Positions 25,602 to 34,269 are shown, numbered from the stretch's first letter. The stretch: DNA of 64,000 nucleotides from Desulfobaculum bizertense DSM 18034 (GCF_900167065.1 NZ_FUYA01000001.1:124001-188000), one strand, 5' to 3'. Translations and numbers: made by a program. The notes: generated by a model from the sequence alone, not told the origin.

Positions 25602-26008
25602 GCGAGAGCGAGGTGTTCCAGCTCTTCGTGCTGTTCTTCTGCGGCAGAAGAACCAAAGCGTTCTTCATACAGCTTCCCCCAGTCACACATGCCTTCCAGA
25701 ATCGGAATAAAGCTTCGTCCCACCTCCGTGAGAGAATATTCAACCTTGGGCGGAACCTGCGCATAGACCTGCCTGTGGACCATGCTGTCGTGCTCCAGCT
25801 CCCGGAGTTGCTGGGTGAGCATTTTTTGTGTGATTTTGGGCATGGTGCGGCGAAGTTCGCCGAAGCGAAGCACACCATTTTTGTGCAGCTTGAACAGAAT
25901 AAGGGGCTTCCACTTGCCACCAATAATTTGCAGGGCAAGCTCGAAGTTGCAAAAATATTCTTTGTCGCCACAGCGCTTGAGCTGGCAGGGCTGTTCAACT
26001 GTTTTCAT
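25598..26008 (-). CDS. HxlR-family transcriptional regulator
   Basis: A 136-residue winged-helix protein. It has the family hallmark [12 protein letters not shown], then [25 protein letters not shown] (the recognition helix region) and [12 protein letters not shown] in the wing. Four N-terminal cysteines or histidine-like positions ([13 protein letters not shown]) lie ahead of the helix; HxlR proteins often use such a cysteine to sense aldehydes, quinones or oxidants. AAGGAG lies 8 bp upstream of the ATG. It is divergent from the nitroreductase gene 195 bp away, so it probably controls that gene and itself. Confidence 0.9.
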   Translation of the reverse strand: MKTVEQPCQLKRCGDKEYFCNFELALQIIGGKWKPLILFKLHKNGVLRFGELRRTMPKITQKMLTQQLRELEHDSMVHRQVYAQVPPKVEYSLTEVGRSFIPILEGMCDWGKLYEERFGSSAAEEQHEELEHLALA

Positions 26009-26203
26009 GGAAAAATCTCCTTGCTGACACGAAAGTGGAGCCGAAAAACAGGAAAGTAGGGTATACTTGTCAGTCTTGAAAGAGAATTCATGGTTTCAAA
26101 AAGAAACTGACTTTCAATAAAGTGTCTACTTGCCTTTTGGAAAGCTTTATTCCAAAACCATGATTCTGTAAATGCACCACTGAATTCAAGGAAAGGAGCT
26201 GTT

Positions 26204-26713
26204 ATGGATATTTTTGAAACACTGCATACCCGCAGAAGTATTCGTAAATTTACCGGTGAAGATGTTTCTGATGAGCAGGTTCAGGAGCTTTTGAAAGCTG
26301 CAATGGATGCTCCGAGTGCTGGCAATCAGCAGCCGTGGCATTTTATTGTGGTGCGCGATCGTGAGATTCTGACCGCTATCGAAGGGTGGCACCCGTATTC
26401 GAAAATGCTGCGCAAGGCGTCTTTGGCGATTATTGTCTGCGCAGACAAGAGTCTCGAAAAGTACAAGGATTACTGGCCGCAGGACTGCTCGGCTGCGACT
26501 CTGAATATTTTGCTGGCAGCCCGCGGCATGGAGCTTGGGGCTGTGTGGTGCGGCATCTATCCGATGGAAGACCGCATGAAAGGCGCTTCTGAAATGTTCA
26601 AACTGCCAGAAAGCGTTGTCCCGCTGTCTCTTATTCCCATTGGTGTGCCTGATCAGCCGTCTCGTACCGTCGACCGCTTTCGTGAGGACAGAATCCATCT
26701 GGACCGCTGGTAA
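26204..26713 (+). CDS. Nitroreductase family protein
   Basis: A 169-residue FMN enzyme of the short nitroreductase type. Landmarks are LHTRRSIRKFTGEDV (FMN phosphate-binding arginines), AAMDAPSAGNQQPWHFIVV, the CSAATLNILLAARGMELGAVWCG helix region and PLSLIPIGVPDQ. It probably reduces quinones, nitro compounds or related electrophiles with NAD(P)H; the true substrate is not readable. AAAGGAG precedes the ATG. It lies divergent to an HxlR regulator, a common arrangement in which the regulator senses an electrophile and induces the reductase. Confidence 0.9.
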   Translation: MDIFETLHTRRSIRKFTGEDVSDEQVQELLKAAMDAPSAGNQQPWHFIVVRDREILTAIEGWHPYSKMLRKASLAIIVCADKSLEKYKDYWPQDCSAATLNILLAARGMELGAVWCGIYPMEDRMKGASEMFKLPESVVPLSLIPIGVPDQPSRTVDRFREDRIHLDRW

Positions 26714-26977
26714 GAGCTTGGGGAAAAACACAAAGGGCCTTGCAAAAAATGCGATCTACGCGCACAGTACCCGCAAAGAATTCGCCGTCTCTGCGCAGGC
26801 CCTGTACTGCTGAATGGGACGAGTGGGTGACATTTCCTTGTTCGGCCTTTGTTTAGGACTTTGGTATGATATATACCGTTCACAGCTCATCCTCTGTGGT
26901 GAGAGACTGTGTTTTCTGAGCATATCGGACTTGGATTTTTTCCATAACTGACATCGCATAAAGAGGAGTTCACTGTC

Positions 26978-27547
26978 GTGAAAGAACAGATAGGAGCACT
27001 GAACGCCTTATACCCTTCGCTGACGACGCTTGTTGGAGCGGTTGTTAACGGGCGTGAGAATTTTATAGCGGTAGCACATGTTGGAATCCTGAAACACAGC
27101 AAGAATCCGTATCTGACGATTGCCCTTGCCAAGGTGCACCACACCAACAAGGGAATTCACGATCATCAGGCGTTTAGCGTGTGCGTCCCCTCGCAAAAGA
27201 TGGTTGAAATCACAGATTACTGTGGGCTTGTCTCTGGCAAGAACACGGATAAATCGCAGCTCTTTGACGTGTTTTATGGCGAAACATCGTTTGCACCCAT
27301 GATTAAGCAGTGCCCTGTGTGCATGGAGTGCACGGTGCATGATGTCGTCGACCTCAAGAGCCATGATATTTTTATTGGTGAAGTGAAGCGTACTCACGTT
27401 GATCCTGCGGTACTCGATGGCAAAGACATCGATATTACCAAGGTGCAGCCGCTGCTTTTTGACATGGCATCCAAGAAATACTTCTCTCTTGGGGAGCCTG
27501 TCGCAGACTGCTGGAGCGTGGGAAAAGCGCTCAAAAAGAAAGACTAG
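26978..27547 (+). CDS. Flavin reductase-like domain protein
   Basis: A 189-residue protein of the flavin reductase/flavoredoxin-like (split barrel) family: TTLVGAVVNGRENFIAVAHVGIL at the N-terminus, a short HTNKGIHDHQAFSVCVPS segment typical of the FMN pocket, CGLVSGKNTDKS and an IFIGEVKRTHVD strand. It probably carries FMN. It uses a GTG start with AGAGGAG 9 bp upstream. It precedes a second member of the same family by 30 bp in one operon; the two are only distantly similar, so this is an old pair rather than a recent duplication. Confidence 0.8.
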   Translation: MKEQIGALNALYPSLTTLVGAVVNGRENFIAVAHVGILKHSKNPYLTIALAKVHHTNKGIHDHQAFSVCVPSQKMVEITDYCGLVSGKNTDKSQLFDVFYGETSFAPMIKQCPVCMECTVHDVVDLKSHDIFIGEVKRTHVDPAVLDGKDIDITKVQPLLFDMASKKYFSLGEPVADCWSVGKALKKKD

Positions 27548-27577
27548 GCGAACTATTCGCCAAAGGAAATGAGTCTC

Positions 27578-28153
27578 ATGTTGAAATCTCTCGGAGCCAA
27601 GACACTGGCTTTCCCTGCCCCTGCATGGGCAGTTGGCACCTATGATGAAAACGGCAAGCCTAACGCTATGCTGGCCGCATGGGCTGGTCTGTGCTGCTCC
27701 AAGCCTCCGTGCGTTTCCGTTTCCCTTCGTTCTGCGACCTATTCGCACCACGCTGTCATTGCGCAGAAGGCTTTCACTGTGAACATCCCTTCCGAAGAGT
27801 TCGTGAAGGAAGCTGACTACCTCGGCATGGCCTCTGGCCGTGACGAAGACAAGTTTGCCAAGGCTGGTCTGAGCACCATCCCCAGCGAGCTGGTCTATGC
27901 ACCTATCATCACGGATTTCCCGATGGTGCTGGAGTGCAAGCTTGTTCATACTGTTGAAGTTGGCCTGCACACCCTGTTTGTGGGTGAGATTCAGGACGTG
28001 AAGGTTCAGGAAGAGTTACTTGACCTGAACGGTCATCTGGATACCGACAAGCTGAAGCCTGTGGTCTTTGGCCCAGGTTCTCGCCATTACTATGGAATTG
28101 GCAAGTTCCTTGGCAAAGCGTTCTCCATCGGAGACGAGATTCGCAAGAAGTAA
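27578..28153 (+). CDS. Flavoredoxin-type flavin reductase
   Basis: A 191-residue protein closely resembling flavoredoxin, an FMN electron carrier described from Desulfovibrio gigas that can link hydrogenase to sulfur-compound reduction. Matching stretches are SLGAKTLAFPAPAW, VGTYDENGKPNAM, AAWAGLCCSKPPCVSVSLR and TVNIPSEEFVKEADYLG. ATG 27578 is preferred over the in-frame ATG at 27569 because AAAGGA then sits at a normal distance. It is the second gene of a flavin reductase pair and is followed by a terminator and the DsbA-like gene. Confidence 0.85.
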   Translation: MLKSLGAKTLAFPAPAWAVGTYDENGKPNAMLAAWAGLCCSKPPCVSVSLRSATYSHHAVIAQKAFTVNIPSEEFVKEADYLGMASGRDEDKFAKAGLSTIPSELVYAPIITDFPMVLECKLVHTVEVGLHTLFVGEIQDVKVQEELLDLNGHLDTDKLKPVVFGPGSRHYYGIGKFLGKAFSIGDEIRKK

Positions 28154-28165
28154 GAACGTATCTCA

Positions 28166-28193
28166 GGCGGCCGGGAAACTGGCCGCCTTTTTC
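28166..28193 (+). terminator. Terminator after the flavoredoxin-type gene
   Basis: GGCGGCC and GGCCGCC pair around GGGAAACT and are followed by five T residues. The next gene starts only 11 bp on, so some read-through is possible. Confidence 0.7.
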
Positions 28194-28203
28194 TGGAGTG
28201 GCA

Positions 28204-28812
28204 ATGCGCATTCGTATTTTTTCTGACTTCAACTGTCCCTTTTGCTGGCTGGGTTCACGCATTATTGCCAAGCTTCGGGAAGAGCTGGATTTTCAGGATG
28301 AGTGGCTCCCCCTTGAACTTCATCCAGAGATTCCAGAGCAGGGCAGTGAGCTGCTCGACAAGTATTTGCAGGAAGAGCTTGATGGCTTTGTTCGCACGCT
28401 GAATTCTCGTGGTGAAGAGCTTGGCATTCATTATGCCCCTATGCACAAGAGCCGGAACTCGCACAAGGCATTGCTGGCAGGTGAATTTGCTCGCGACAAT
28501 GGTGCCTTTCATGCCTTTCATCAGCGGGTGTATGTCGCCTATTTTACCGAAGACCGCGATATTTCCAGCGACGCAGTTCTCAAGGAATGCGCGAGTGATT
28601 GTGGGCTTGATCCCGTTCGCATGATTCAGGCTGTGCAGGATGGACGCTATGAAGTCCGGCTTGCTGACGTCAAAAAAGAAGCCAAAGCTCGCGACATTCA
28701 GGTGGCCCCCACTTTCCTCCTCGACGATGGGCAGCGCATTGTTGGTGCGCAGTCTCTCCCTCTTTTGCGGGAGCAGTTCGTCGCCATACGTTCAGGTCTC
28801 ACAGCGCTTTAG
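28204..28812 (+). CDS. DsbA-family oxidoreductase (FrnE-like), cytoplasmic
   Basis: A 202-residue thioredoxin-fold protein with the insertion typical of DsbA/FrnE. The active site is FNCPFCWLG near residue 12 (CPFC), the cis-proline region is QVAPTFLLDDG, and the helical insert contains MHKSRNSHKALL. There is no signal peptide, so it acts in the cytoplasm, unlike classical DsbA. Relatives include FrnE and 2-hydroxychromene-2-carboxylate isomerase-like proteins that work with thiols or glutathione analogues. ATG 28204 has GGAG 5 bp upstream; the GTG at 28198 is less likely. It probably belongs to the redox cluster that begins at 25.6 kb. Confidence 0.85.
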   Translation: MRIRIFSDFNCPFCWLGSRIIAKLREELDFQDEWLPLELHPEIPEQGSELLDKYLQEELDGFVRTLNSRGEELGIHYAPMHKSRNSHKALLAGEFARDNGAFHAFHQRVYVAYFTEDRDISSDAVLKECASDCGLDPVRMIQAVQDGRYEVRLADVKKEAKARDIQVAPTFLLDDGQRIVGAQSLPLLREQFVAIRSGLTAL

Positions 28813-28858
28813 CCTTTTCGGGATTGCAAAGAGTCTTTCTGCTGCGTATCCTACAAGA

Positions 28859-30235
28859 ATGAACATTTTTTTGCGTACGCAGCGCAAGGCGCTCCACATT
28901 TTGGCTGTGGTTGCCGTGCTGGGCTTCTGCCTTCATCTGACAGGCTGTGTGTCTGGCCAGCGTCTCTCCCCTCAGGCTTCTCTGCCTATTGAGGACTTGA
29001 GCACCTATTCTCAGCTCACCAATTCCTACATTGATCCCCTTGGTGGGAACAGCGAGCTTTTGACTCCTGATCAGGCTGCTGAGCAGGCTCAGTACATGCG
29101 GCGCATGTGGTTTTCTCCGTGGCACAGGAGTACTCCCGGTGCTGCTGCTTACGACATCCCGCAGTATTTGAAGCGGGTTGACCCAAGCGTCTTTTATGGC
29201 GAAGACATGCGCCCTTACAGCTCTGCCTGGAAGCAGAAGCTTGAACTTCGGTCGCAGCTTCGTTCATTCCCCAATTCCGGTTTTGCCGCGATCACCATCC
29301 GCAACACCGCGCTTCGCCTTTTCCCAACCCGGCATCCCGCATTTCGCGATTTTCGCAAAGCAGGGCAGGGCTGGCCCTTTGACCTTTTGCAGAACACCGG
29401 CGTCTGGTCGCAGACTCCCGTCTACATTTCTCATATTTCTCAGGATGGGGCATGGCTCCTTGCTGAAACGCATTATGCAGCGGGATGGTTGCCTGCTGAG
29501 GACATTGTGCAGGTTTCCCCCTCGCTCCAGCGTCGTCTCGAAAGCTCTGACCTCTCCGCCGTCATAGTCGATAATTCTCCGCTTACCGACGTCTACAACC
29601 TGTATCGCGGGTCCGCGCGCATAGGCATGCTCATGCCAGAGGTGGACGGCAAGCTTTTACTCGTTGTGCCTGACGCGAGTCATCAGGCCTCTGTGGTTCA
29701 GGTTCAGGCTCCGCCCATGTCTGTGCAGCATTTTCCTTACGCGTTAACAGAACGCCATCTTTCTCAGCTCGCAGACAGTATGATTGGGCAGCGCTATGGC
29801 TGGGGCGGTCTCTATCAGAACCGCGACTGCTCTTCCCTCCTCATGGACCTTTATCTCCCCTTTGGCATCAGGCTCCCTCGCAACTCGTTTCAGCAGGCGA
29901 AGTCCACTGTCTCTTCCATCTCTTTTGAGGGGCTTGAGCGCTCTGAAAAGCTCGCCCTTATCAAAGAAAAAGCTATCCCGTGGATGACCCTCTTTTGGAA
30001 GCCTGGGCACATTATGCTCTACATTGGCGAAAAGGATGGCGTCCCGCTTATGTATCACGCTATGTGGGGCCTCGCTACGCGCTCCCGCTCCGGTGAAGAA
30101 GGACGCCTCGTTATCGGCCGCGTCAGCATTACTTCCCTCGTCCCCGGACGAGAAGACCCACGTGTTACCCGCACCGGAAAAGCCCTTATCGACTCCTTTC
30201 AGCAAATGAGCTTTCTCCCGGTTAAAGTTGAGTAA
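28859..30235 (+). CDS. NlpC/P60 family lipoprotein with SH3-type domains
   Basis: A 458-residue lipoprotein: signal peptide with lipobox LTGC near residue 24, a central region with two SH3-like folds (ITIRNTALRLFPTRHP, and AGWLPAEDIVQVS) and a C-terminal NlpC/P60 cysteine peptidase. Catalytic residues are the cysteine in RDCSSLLMD after QRYGWGG, the first histidine in KPGHIMLYIG and the later MYHAMWG. The layout matches gamma-D-glutamyl-diamino-acid endopeptidases that trim peptidoglycan stem peptides, as in YkfC. The ATG at 28859 fits the signal peptide; the open frame upstream overlaps the previous gene. It probably sits on the periplasmic face of a membrane. Composite repeat C begins 8 bp after the stop. 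Confidence 0.9.
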   Translation: MNIFLRTQRKALHILAVVAVLGFCLHLTGCVSGQRLSPQASLPIEDLSTYSQLTNSYIDPLGGNSELLTPDQAAEQAQYMRRMWFSPWHRSTPGAAAYDIPQYLKRVDPSVFYGEDMRPYSSAWKQKLELRSQLRSFPNSGFAAITIRNTALRLFPTRHPAFRDFRKAGQGWPFDLLQNTGVWSQTPVYISHISQDGAWLLAETHYAAGWLPAEDIVQVSPSLQRRLESSDLSAVIVDNSPLTDVYNLYRGSARIGMLMPEVDGKLLLVVPDASHQASVVQVQAPPMSVQHFPYALTERHLSQLADSMIGQRYGWGGLYQNRDCSSLLMDLYLPFGIRLPRNSFQQAKSTVSSISFEGLERSEKLALIKEKAIPWMTLFWKPGHIMLYIGEKDGVPLMYHAMWGLATRSRSGEEGRLVIGRVSITSLVPGREDPRVTRTGKALIDSFQQMSFLPVKVE

Positions 30236-30243
30236 AGCTATTG

Positions 30244-30715
30244 AGGGGCTAGCCCCAGTGCGGTAATGCTGATGGGTGGGGGAGAAGAGATTGGGGGCCA
30301 GCCCCCAAACCCCCGCGTAAGGGAATGATTCCCTTACGTATCCTCATCGAGTTTGAATTCCATCCACGCTTCGCGTGAATGAAATTCAAACTTGGGTGAG
30401 AATGGCGTAAAGAGTTTCTTTCTCTTTCTCGTGCGTTCGCCATCATTTTCTTTTTGAACGCTCACGTTCAAAAAGAAAGGGGTGGAGCGCAAAGAAAAAG
30501 AAAACACGCCCAGTTAATTAGGCCGAAAAAAAGGGGCCGGATGAAGGGGAAAGCCAAAGGCTTTCACTCATCCGGCCCCTTTTATTTCGGGCGAAAGTGG
30601 GATTCCCAAGGGCCTCGTCCTTGGGCGGGGTCAAGGGGCAGCGCCCCTTGCAGGGTTTGGGGCAGCGCCCCAATAAAACTGCGCCCCTTGCAGAGCACGA
30701 GACGAAGTCTCGTAA
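30244..30715. repeat. Composite hairpin repeat, copy C
   Basis: The shortest copy: one degenerate G-rich unit, then CGTAAGGGAAT/ATTCCCTTACG (30316-30338), the GTTTGAATT/AATTCAAAC stem, TTTCTTTTTGAACG/CGTTCAAAAAGAAA (30447-30478), the long GGGGCCGGATGA/TCATCCGGCCCC stem (30523-30590), CCCAAGG/CCTTGGG, the AAGGGGC/GCCCCTT stem, TTGGGGC/GCCCCAA (30657-30673) and ACGAGAC/GTCTCGT (30697-30713). It fills the whole gap between the 3' ends of two converging genes and ends 3 bp from the jag stop. Confidence 0.9.
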
Positions 30716-30718
30716 GCT

Positions 30719-31726
30719 CTATCGCCGAGGCTTGCGACGTTTTCGAGTCGTAGGTTCGATGAGGACGCGTTTAAGTGGTCCTTCACCGATGGAGTTTGTC
30801 TGAAGCTCCGGGTCATCCTGAAGCGCGAGATGAACGATTCGGCGATGATAGGAAGAGAGTGCACGAGTGCTGTGTGTCCGGCCGGAGCGTTTTGCTTTTG
30901 AGCCGAGAGACAGAGCCATGTCGCGGATTTCTTCATCCTGCCTGTCGCGGTAATTTGCTGTATCGAGATGGACCTGAACAGTGGTTTCGAAGTGCCGGGA
31001 GACGATGCGGTTCAGAATATACTGAAGGGCGGCAATGGTCTGGCCTTCGCGACCGATGAGGAGTTCGGGGTCGTCTTCGTTTTCGATCCTGACTTTGACG
31101 CGTGTTCCTTCGAGGGAGAAGCTGAGCTTGCACTGCGAAGTCAGGGGCTGGAGAAGGACGCGCAGGGCGTCAGTAACGACAGGTTCGAGAGCTTCCTTTG
31201 AAGGGAAGTGAGAAGCGCGCTGAGAGGGTTTCTGCTGGGCTTTCTGGGGCGTTGGCTGCTGTGGAGCGGTCGTTTGCGCAGAAGGGGCTGGGGCAGAATC
31301 TCGCTGGGTAGCGGGCTTTTTGGGTTCCTGAGGAGCTTTTGCGGCGGGTTTGGGAGGAGCCGCAGGGGTCTGAGGTTCAGGCGTAGAGGCCTGAGCTGTT
31401 TCCTCATGAGCGGGGGAAGGGGAGTGCCCGGTGGAGGGGGCGGAATCGGGGGGGGAATCGTGTTTTTCTGAGTTGTTTTTTGAGAAGCTGGGTCGCTTGA
31501 AGGTATTGCGAAGAAAGTCATCATCGAGAATGGATGATGAAGCGAGGGCAGATGCTCTTCGGCGTGCCTGAACGAGGGCGTTTTTCTTTCCGAAACCGAA
31601 GATACCGGTGCTTTCGCCGCGGAGGATTTCGATTTCGAGTTTGCTTCGTTCGACACCGTAGTGGCGACAGGCTGCGTCGATGGCAGCGTCAACAGTTTTA
31701 GCTTCGAACTCCTTGAATTCCTTCAT
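30719..31726 (-). CDS. jag: Jag/KhpB RNA-binding protein
   Basis: A 335-residue protein with the three parts of Jag/KhpB: an N-terminal Jag_N domain (EFEAKTVDAAIDAACRHYGV with GIFGFGKKNA), a central proline/alanine/glutamine-rich linker (about residues 80-180) unusually long for the family, and C-terminal KH (ELLIGREGQTIAALQYILNR) and R3H (SLGSKAKRSGRTHSTRALSSYHRRIVHLAL) domains. It binds RNA and, in Firmicutes, influences cell elongation and division. The ATG has CAGGAG 6 bp upstream. It is the last gene of the rpmH cluster, separated from yidC by a terminator-like hairpin, and runs into composite repeat C. Confidence 0.93.
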   Translation of the reverse strand: MKEFKEFEAKTVDAAIDAACRHYGVERSKLEIEILRGESTGIFGFGKKNALVQARRRASALASSSILDDDFLRNTFKRPSFSKNNSEKHDSPPDSAPSTGHSPSPAHEETAQASTPEPQTPAAPPKPAAKAPQEPKKPATQRDSAPAPSAQTTAPQQPTPQKAQQKPSQRASHFPSKEALEPVVTDALRVLLQPLTSQCKLSFSLEGTRVKVRIENEDDPELLIGREGQTIAALQYILNRIVSRHFETTVQVHLDTANYRDRQDEEIRDMALSLGSKAKRSGRTHSTRALSSYHRRIVHLALQDDPELQTNSIGEGPLKRVLIEPTTRKRRKPRR

Positions 31727-31762
31727 GTGGTCTCCTGGTATTGGTGACCGGTCGACCGAACC

Positions 31763-31797
31763 GGAAAAAAGCAGGGGGGTGAAAAAACACCCCCCTG
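31763..31797 (-). terminator. Hairpin terminator or attenuator between yidC and jag
   Basis: CAGGGGGGTG and CACCCCCCTG form a ten-base perfect stem, followed on the minus strand by CTTTTTTCC. It lies in the 89 bp between yidC and jag, so it should reduce jag expression relative to yidC. Confidence 0.7.
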
Positions 31798-31815
31798 AGT
31801 AGTATCCAGTATGGA

Positions 31816-33420
31816 CTAGGCCTTGCGCAACATCATCCACTGCTGAGCAATGGAGAGGACGTTGTTAACGAGCCAGTAGACGACCAGTCCTGCGGGGAAG
31901 TTAAGGAACAGGAACGTGAAAATCACGGGCATAAGAAGCATCATCTTTGCCTGGGTGGGGTCACCCGGGGAAGGAGTCATCTTCTGCTGCAGGAACATCG
32001 TCAGACCCATGATAACGGGAGTGACATAGAAGGGGTCCTTGGTGGACAAGTCTGCAAGCCAGATAATGTCCGTGAAAGGCACGTGAGAGATGAACGGGGC
32101 ATGACGCAGTTCGATTGCACCCAGCAGGGCCTGATACAGGCCGAAGAACACGGGAATCTGCACGAGCATCGGCAGACAGCCGCCAGCGGGGTTGACCTTG
32201 TAGGTCTTGTAGAGGCGCATCATTTCCTCATTCATTTTCTGACGGTCATCCTTGTACTGCTCACGGACTTTTGCCATGAGGGGCTGGATCTTCTTCATGG
32301 AGTTCATGGACTTGTAGCTCTTGTGAGAGAGCGGCCAGAAAACACCCTTGATGAGGATGGTCAGCAGGATGATAGCGACGCCCCAGTTTCCAACATAGTT
32401 GTGGAAGAAGCGCAGCAGGGTCAGAAGCGGTTTCGACAGGATGTCGAAGAATCCGTAGGTCACGATTTTGCCGAGCTGGTTAGGAGCATCGGCAAGGTAT
32501 TTATCGGTGACGGGACCGAAGTAGTAGCCAGCCTGAACGTTCGTCTGGGTGTTCGGGGCGATGGTGAGGTTATCTTTATCAGCCTGAACACGGTAGAGAC
32601 CGTTCTGGTAGTTGGCACGCAGGGTGAGGTCACCGGACTGCGGGGCGAGGGCGAGCACAAAGTAGTTACTCTGGACAGCACCCCATTTGACGCCGTCGGA
32701 GAACTTGAGACCCTGTTCGAGGTCGTCAGTGTCCTTCTCGTTGTCGACGCCGTCGGCAGTCATGTAGGAAATTCGGGTCTGGTTGTAGCGGTCGTCTTTG
32801 GACGTCAGTGCTTCGGAAGCGACGGTAAAGCCGAGGCGACCGGACTGAGGGACGTTCGCAGTGTTGAGCAGGTTGACTTTTTCATCGATGAAATAGCTGT
32901 CTGCTTCAAACTTGAAAGTACGGGTGATGCGCAGACCATTGACCTGACCGGTAAAGGTCAGAGAACCAGCTTCCTCTCCGGAGAGGGCAAGCGTGCTCGT
33001 GGTGGGTGCAGCCCACTGAGCTTCGCGCCAGGTTCCTTTTCCGTTCCAGAGCAGTCCGAGGGGACCGCGTCCGATAGCTTCCTGAGAGATCAGGTTAACG
33101 GGTTTGGAATCTGCTGCGATAGTCTCGCGATAATTTTTGAGTTCAAATGAGGTCAGGATGCCGCCAGCGGAGTTGAACACGGCCTTGTACAGGGGAGTGT
33201 CCACGGTCACGCTCTGGCCGGACTGTGCCACAAAGGCGGCCGGTGCAGATGCTGGCTGTGCAGTAGTGCTTTCTGCGCTGTTAGGTGCAGAAACGGTTTC
33301 GGACTGGGCCTGTTCCGTGCTGACGGGCTGCTCACTCGGCTTTGGTGCGAAGAAGTAGCTCCACGCCAGAAGCACGATCATGGACAGACCGACTGCAAGA
33401 AAGACTCTCTTGTTATCCAT
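31816..33420 (-). CDS. yidC: Membrane protein insertase YidC
   Basis: YidC inserts and folds inner-membrane proteins, alone or with SecYEG. The 534-residue product is the Gram-negative form: an N-terminal helix ([24 protein letters not shown]), a Gln/Ser/Ala-rich linker, a large periplasmic beta domain (about residues 75-320) and the conserved five-helix core starting near [15 protein letters not shown]. The hydrophilic-groove arginine region is visible in [13 protein letters not shown]-type sequence ([15 protein letters not shown]), and the cytoplasmic coiled loop has [20 protein letters not shown]. It overlaps yidD by 8 bp. Confidence 0.97.
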   Translation of the reverse strand: MDNKRVFLAVGLSMIVLLAWSYFFAPKPSEQPVSTEQAQSETVSAPNSAESTTAQPASAPAAFVAQSGQSVTVDTPLYKAVFNSAGGILTSFELKNYRETIAADSKPVNLISQEAIGRGPLGLLWNGKGTWREAQWAAPTTSTLALSGEEAGSLTFTGQVNGLRITRTFKFEADSYFIDEKVNLLNTANVPQSGRLGFTVASEALTSKDDRYNQTRISYMTADGVDNEKDTDDLEQGLKFSDGVKWGAVQSNYFVLALAPQSGDLTLRANYQNGLYRVQADKDNLTIAPNTQTNVQAGYYFGPVTDKYLADAPNQLGKIVTYGFFDILSKPLLTLLRFFHNYVGNWGVAIILLTILIKGVFWPLSHKSYKSMNSMKKIQPLMAKVREQYKDDRQKMNEEMMRLYKTYKVNPAGGCLPMLVQIPVFFGLYQALLGAIELRHAPFISHVPFTDIIWLADLSTKDPFYVTPVIMGLTMFLQQKMTPSPGDPTQAKMMLLMPVIFTFLFLNFPAGLVVYWLVNNVLSIAQQWMMLRKA

Positions 33421-33688
33421 TGAAAGTACCTGCTACATGATGGCGTTTTGATGATACCGGGGGGCCTGGCTGCCTCCGGGGTGGCACAGGATCGTAGCCA
33501 CCTTTGCAGAAGGGGTGGCAGCGGAGAATGCGCCAGGCTGCCAGAAGACTTCCCTTGAAGAGACCATGTACCTGGAGAGCTTCAAGGGCGTAGGAAGAAC
33601 ATGTCGGCACAAACCTGCAGGACGGGGGGAAAAGCGGGGAAATGAAGCGCTGATACGCGCGAATGAGGAAAATAAGTATCGTGCGCAT
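33413..33688 (-). CDS. yidD: Membrane protein insertion efficiency factor YidD
   Basis: A 91-residue protein with the family core [32 protein letters not shown], and [20 protein letters not shown], including the four conserved cysteines. YidD helps membrane insertion through YidC by an unknown mechanism and associates with the inner membrane by an amphipathic N-terminal helix. It starts 2 bp after rnpA and its end overlaps the yidC start, giving tight translational coupling. Confidence 0.95.
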   Translation of the reverse strand: MRTILIFLIRAYQRFISPLFPPSCRFVPTCSSYALEALQVHGLFKGSLLAAWRILRCHPFCKGGYDPVPPRRQPGPPVSSKRHHVAGTFNG

Positions 33689-33690
33689 GA

Positions 33691-34086
33691 TTAGTGCTGT
33701 CGGGAACTGCTTTTTGACGAAGCGCCAGACGCTTTGAGAGCGCGTGTCAATTGTGGAAGCAATTCATCCCGGACGGTTTGGAAGGTCAGCTGCAAAGGAT
33801 TAACGTGTCTTTTGGGGACCACGACAAAATCAACATTTGCGTTGATGACGTCCTGATGCAGCCGGAAAAATTCCCGCAGGAGGCGTTTCGTGCGATTGCG
33901 TCTAACAGCGCATCCAACTTTCTTGCTTACGGCGAAGCCAGCGCGCCAAACCCCATCGGGGTTCCCGTTTGGGAGCGCGAACAGAATAAAATTCCGCGAA
34001 TGATACCGCCGGCCTCGCTCGTAGCAAGCTAAAAAGTCCGGGCGCCGAAGTAGACGATGCTGGCGCGGGAACGTTAGACTGCTAAT
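33691..34086 (-). CDS. rnpA: Ribonuclease P protein component, probable ATT start
   Basis: RnpA binds RNase P RNA and helps to cleave tRNA 5' leaders. The product has [15 protein letters not shown] at the N-terminus, the central cleft [12 protein letters not shown] and the signature [14 protein letters not shown]. No ATG, GTG or TTG lies near the conserved N-terminus: the frame runs open through all of rpmH in another phase. ATT at 34086-34084 aligns with the E. coli initiator Met (three residues before the L-x-F-P motif) and has AAGGGA 8 bp upstream, so initiation at ATT (131 residues) overlapping the last 13 bp of rpmH is proposed. Gene identity is certain; the start is inference. Confidence 0.9.
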   Translation of the reverse strand: MSSLTFPRQHRLLRRPDFLACYERGRRYHSRNFILFALPNGNPDGVWRAGFAVSKKVGCAVRRNRTKRLLREFFRLHQDVINANVDFVVVPKRHVNPLQLTFQTVRDELLPQLTRALKASGASSKSSSRQH

Positions 34087-34208
34087 CTTTTGCGTCCCTT
34101 TGCGCGTCTGCGGCGAAGGATAGCGCGACCGTTCTTGGTACTGGAACGGACGAGGAATCCGTGGGTTCTTTTGCGTCTGGTATTGCTCGGCTGATATGTT
34201 CTTTTCAT
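34074..34208 (-). CDS. rpmH: 50S ribosomal protein L34
   Basis: A 44-residue basic protein, [14 protein letters not shown] onward, with the L34 hallmarks [13 protein letters not shown] and [13 protein letters not shown]. It was found by reading the sequence directly. AAGGAG lies 8 bp upstream of the ATG. It is the first gene of the rpmH-rnpA-yidD-yidC-jag cluster. Confidence 0.97.
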   Translation of the reverse strand: MKRTYQPSNTRRKRTHGFLVRSSTKNGRAILRRRRAKGRKRLAV

Positions 34209-34240
34209 TGTGGTTTCTCCTTGGCAAAGCTAAACTAGGG

Positions 34241-34269
34241 TAAGTACCCCCGAGGTCTGCGAAAGTCAA
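34241..34269 (-). promoter_or_regulatory. Candidate promoter for the rpmH cluster
   Basis: On the minus strand a TTGACT -35 and a weak TACTTA -10 are 17 bp apart, giving a leader of about 25 bases before rpmH. The -35 is good, the -10 poor. Confidence 0.4.

Noticed and set aside
22130-30715. Insertion sequences or MITEs flanking the 22.7-30.2 kb block
   Set aside because: No terminal inverted repeats at the element ends, no target-site duplication that I can see and no transposase.
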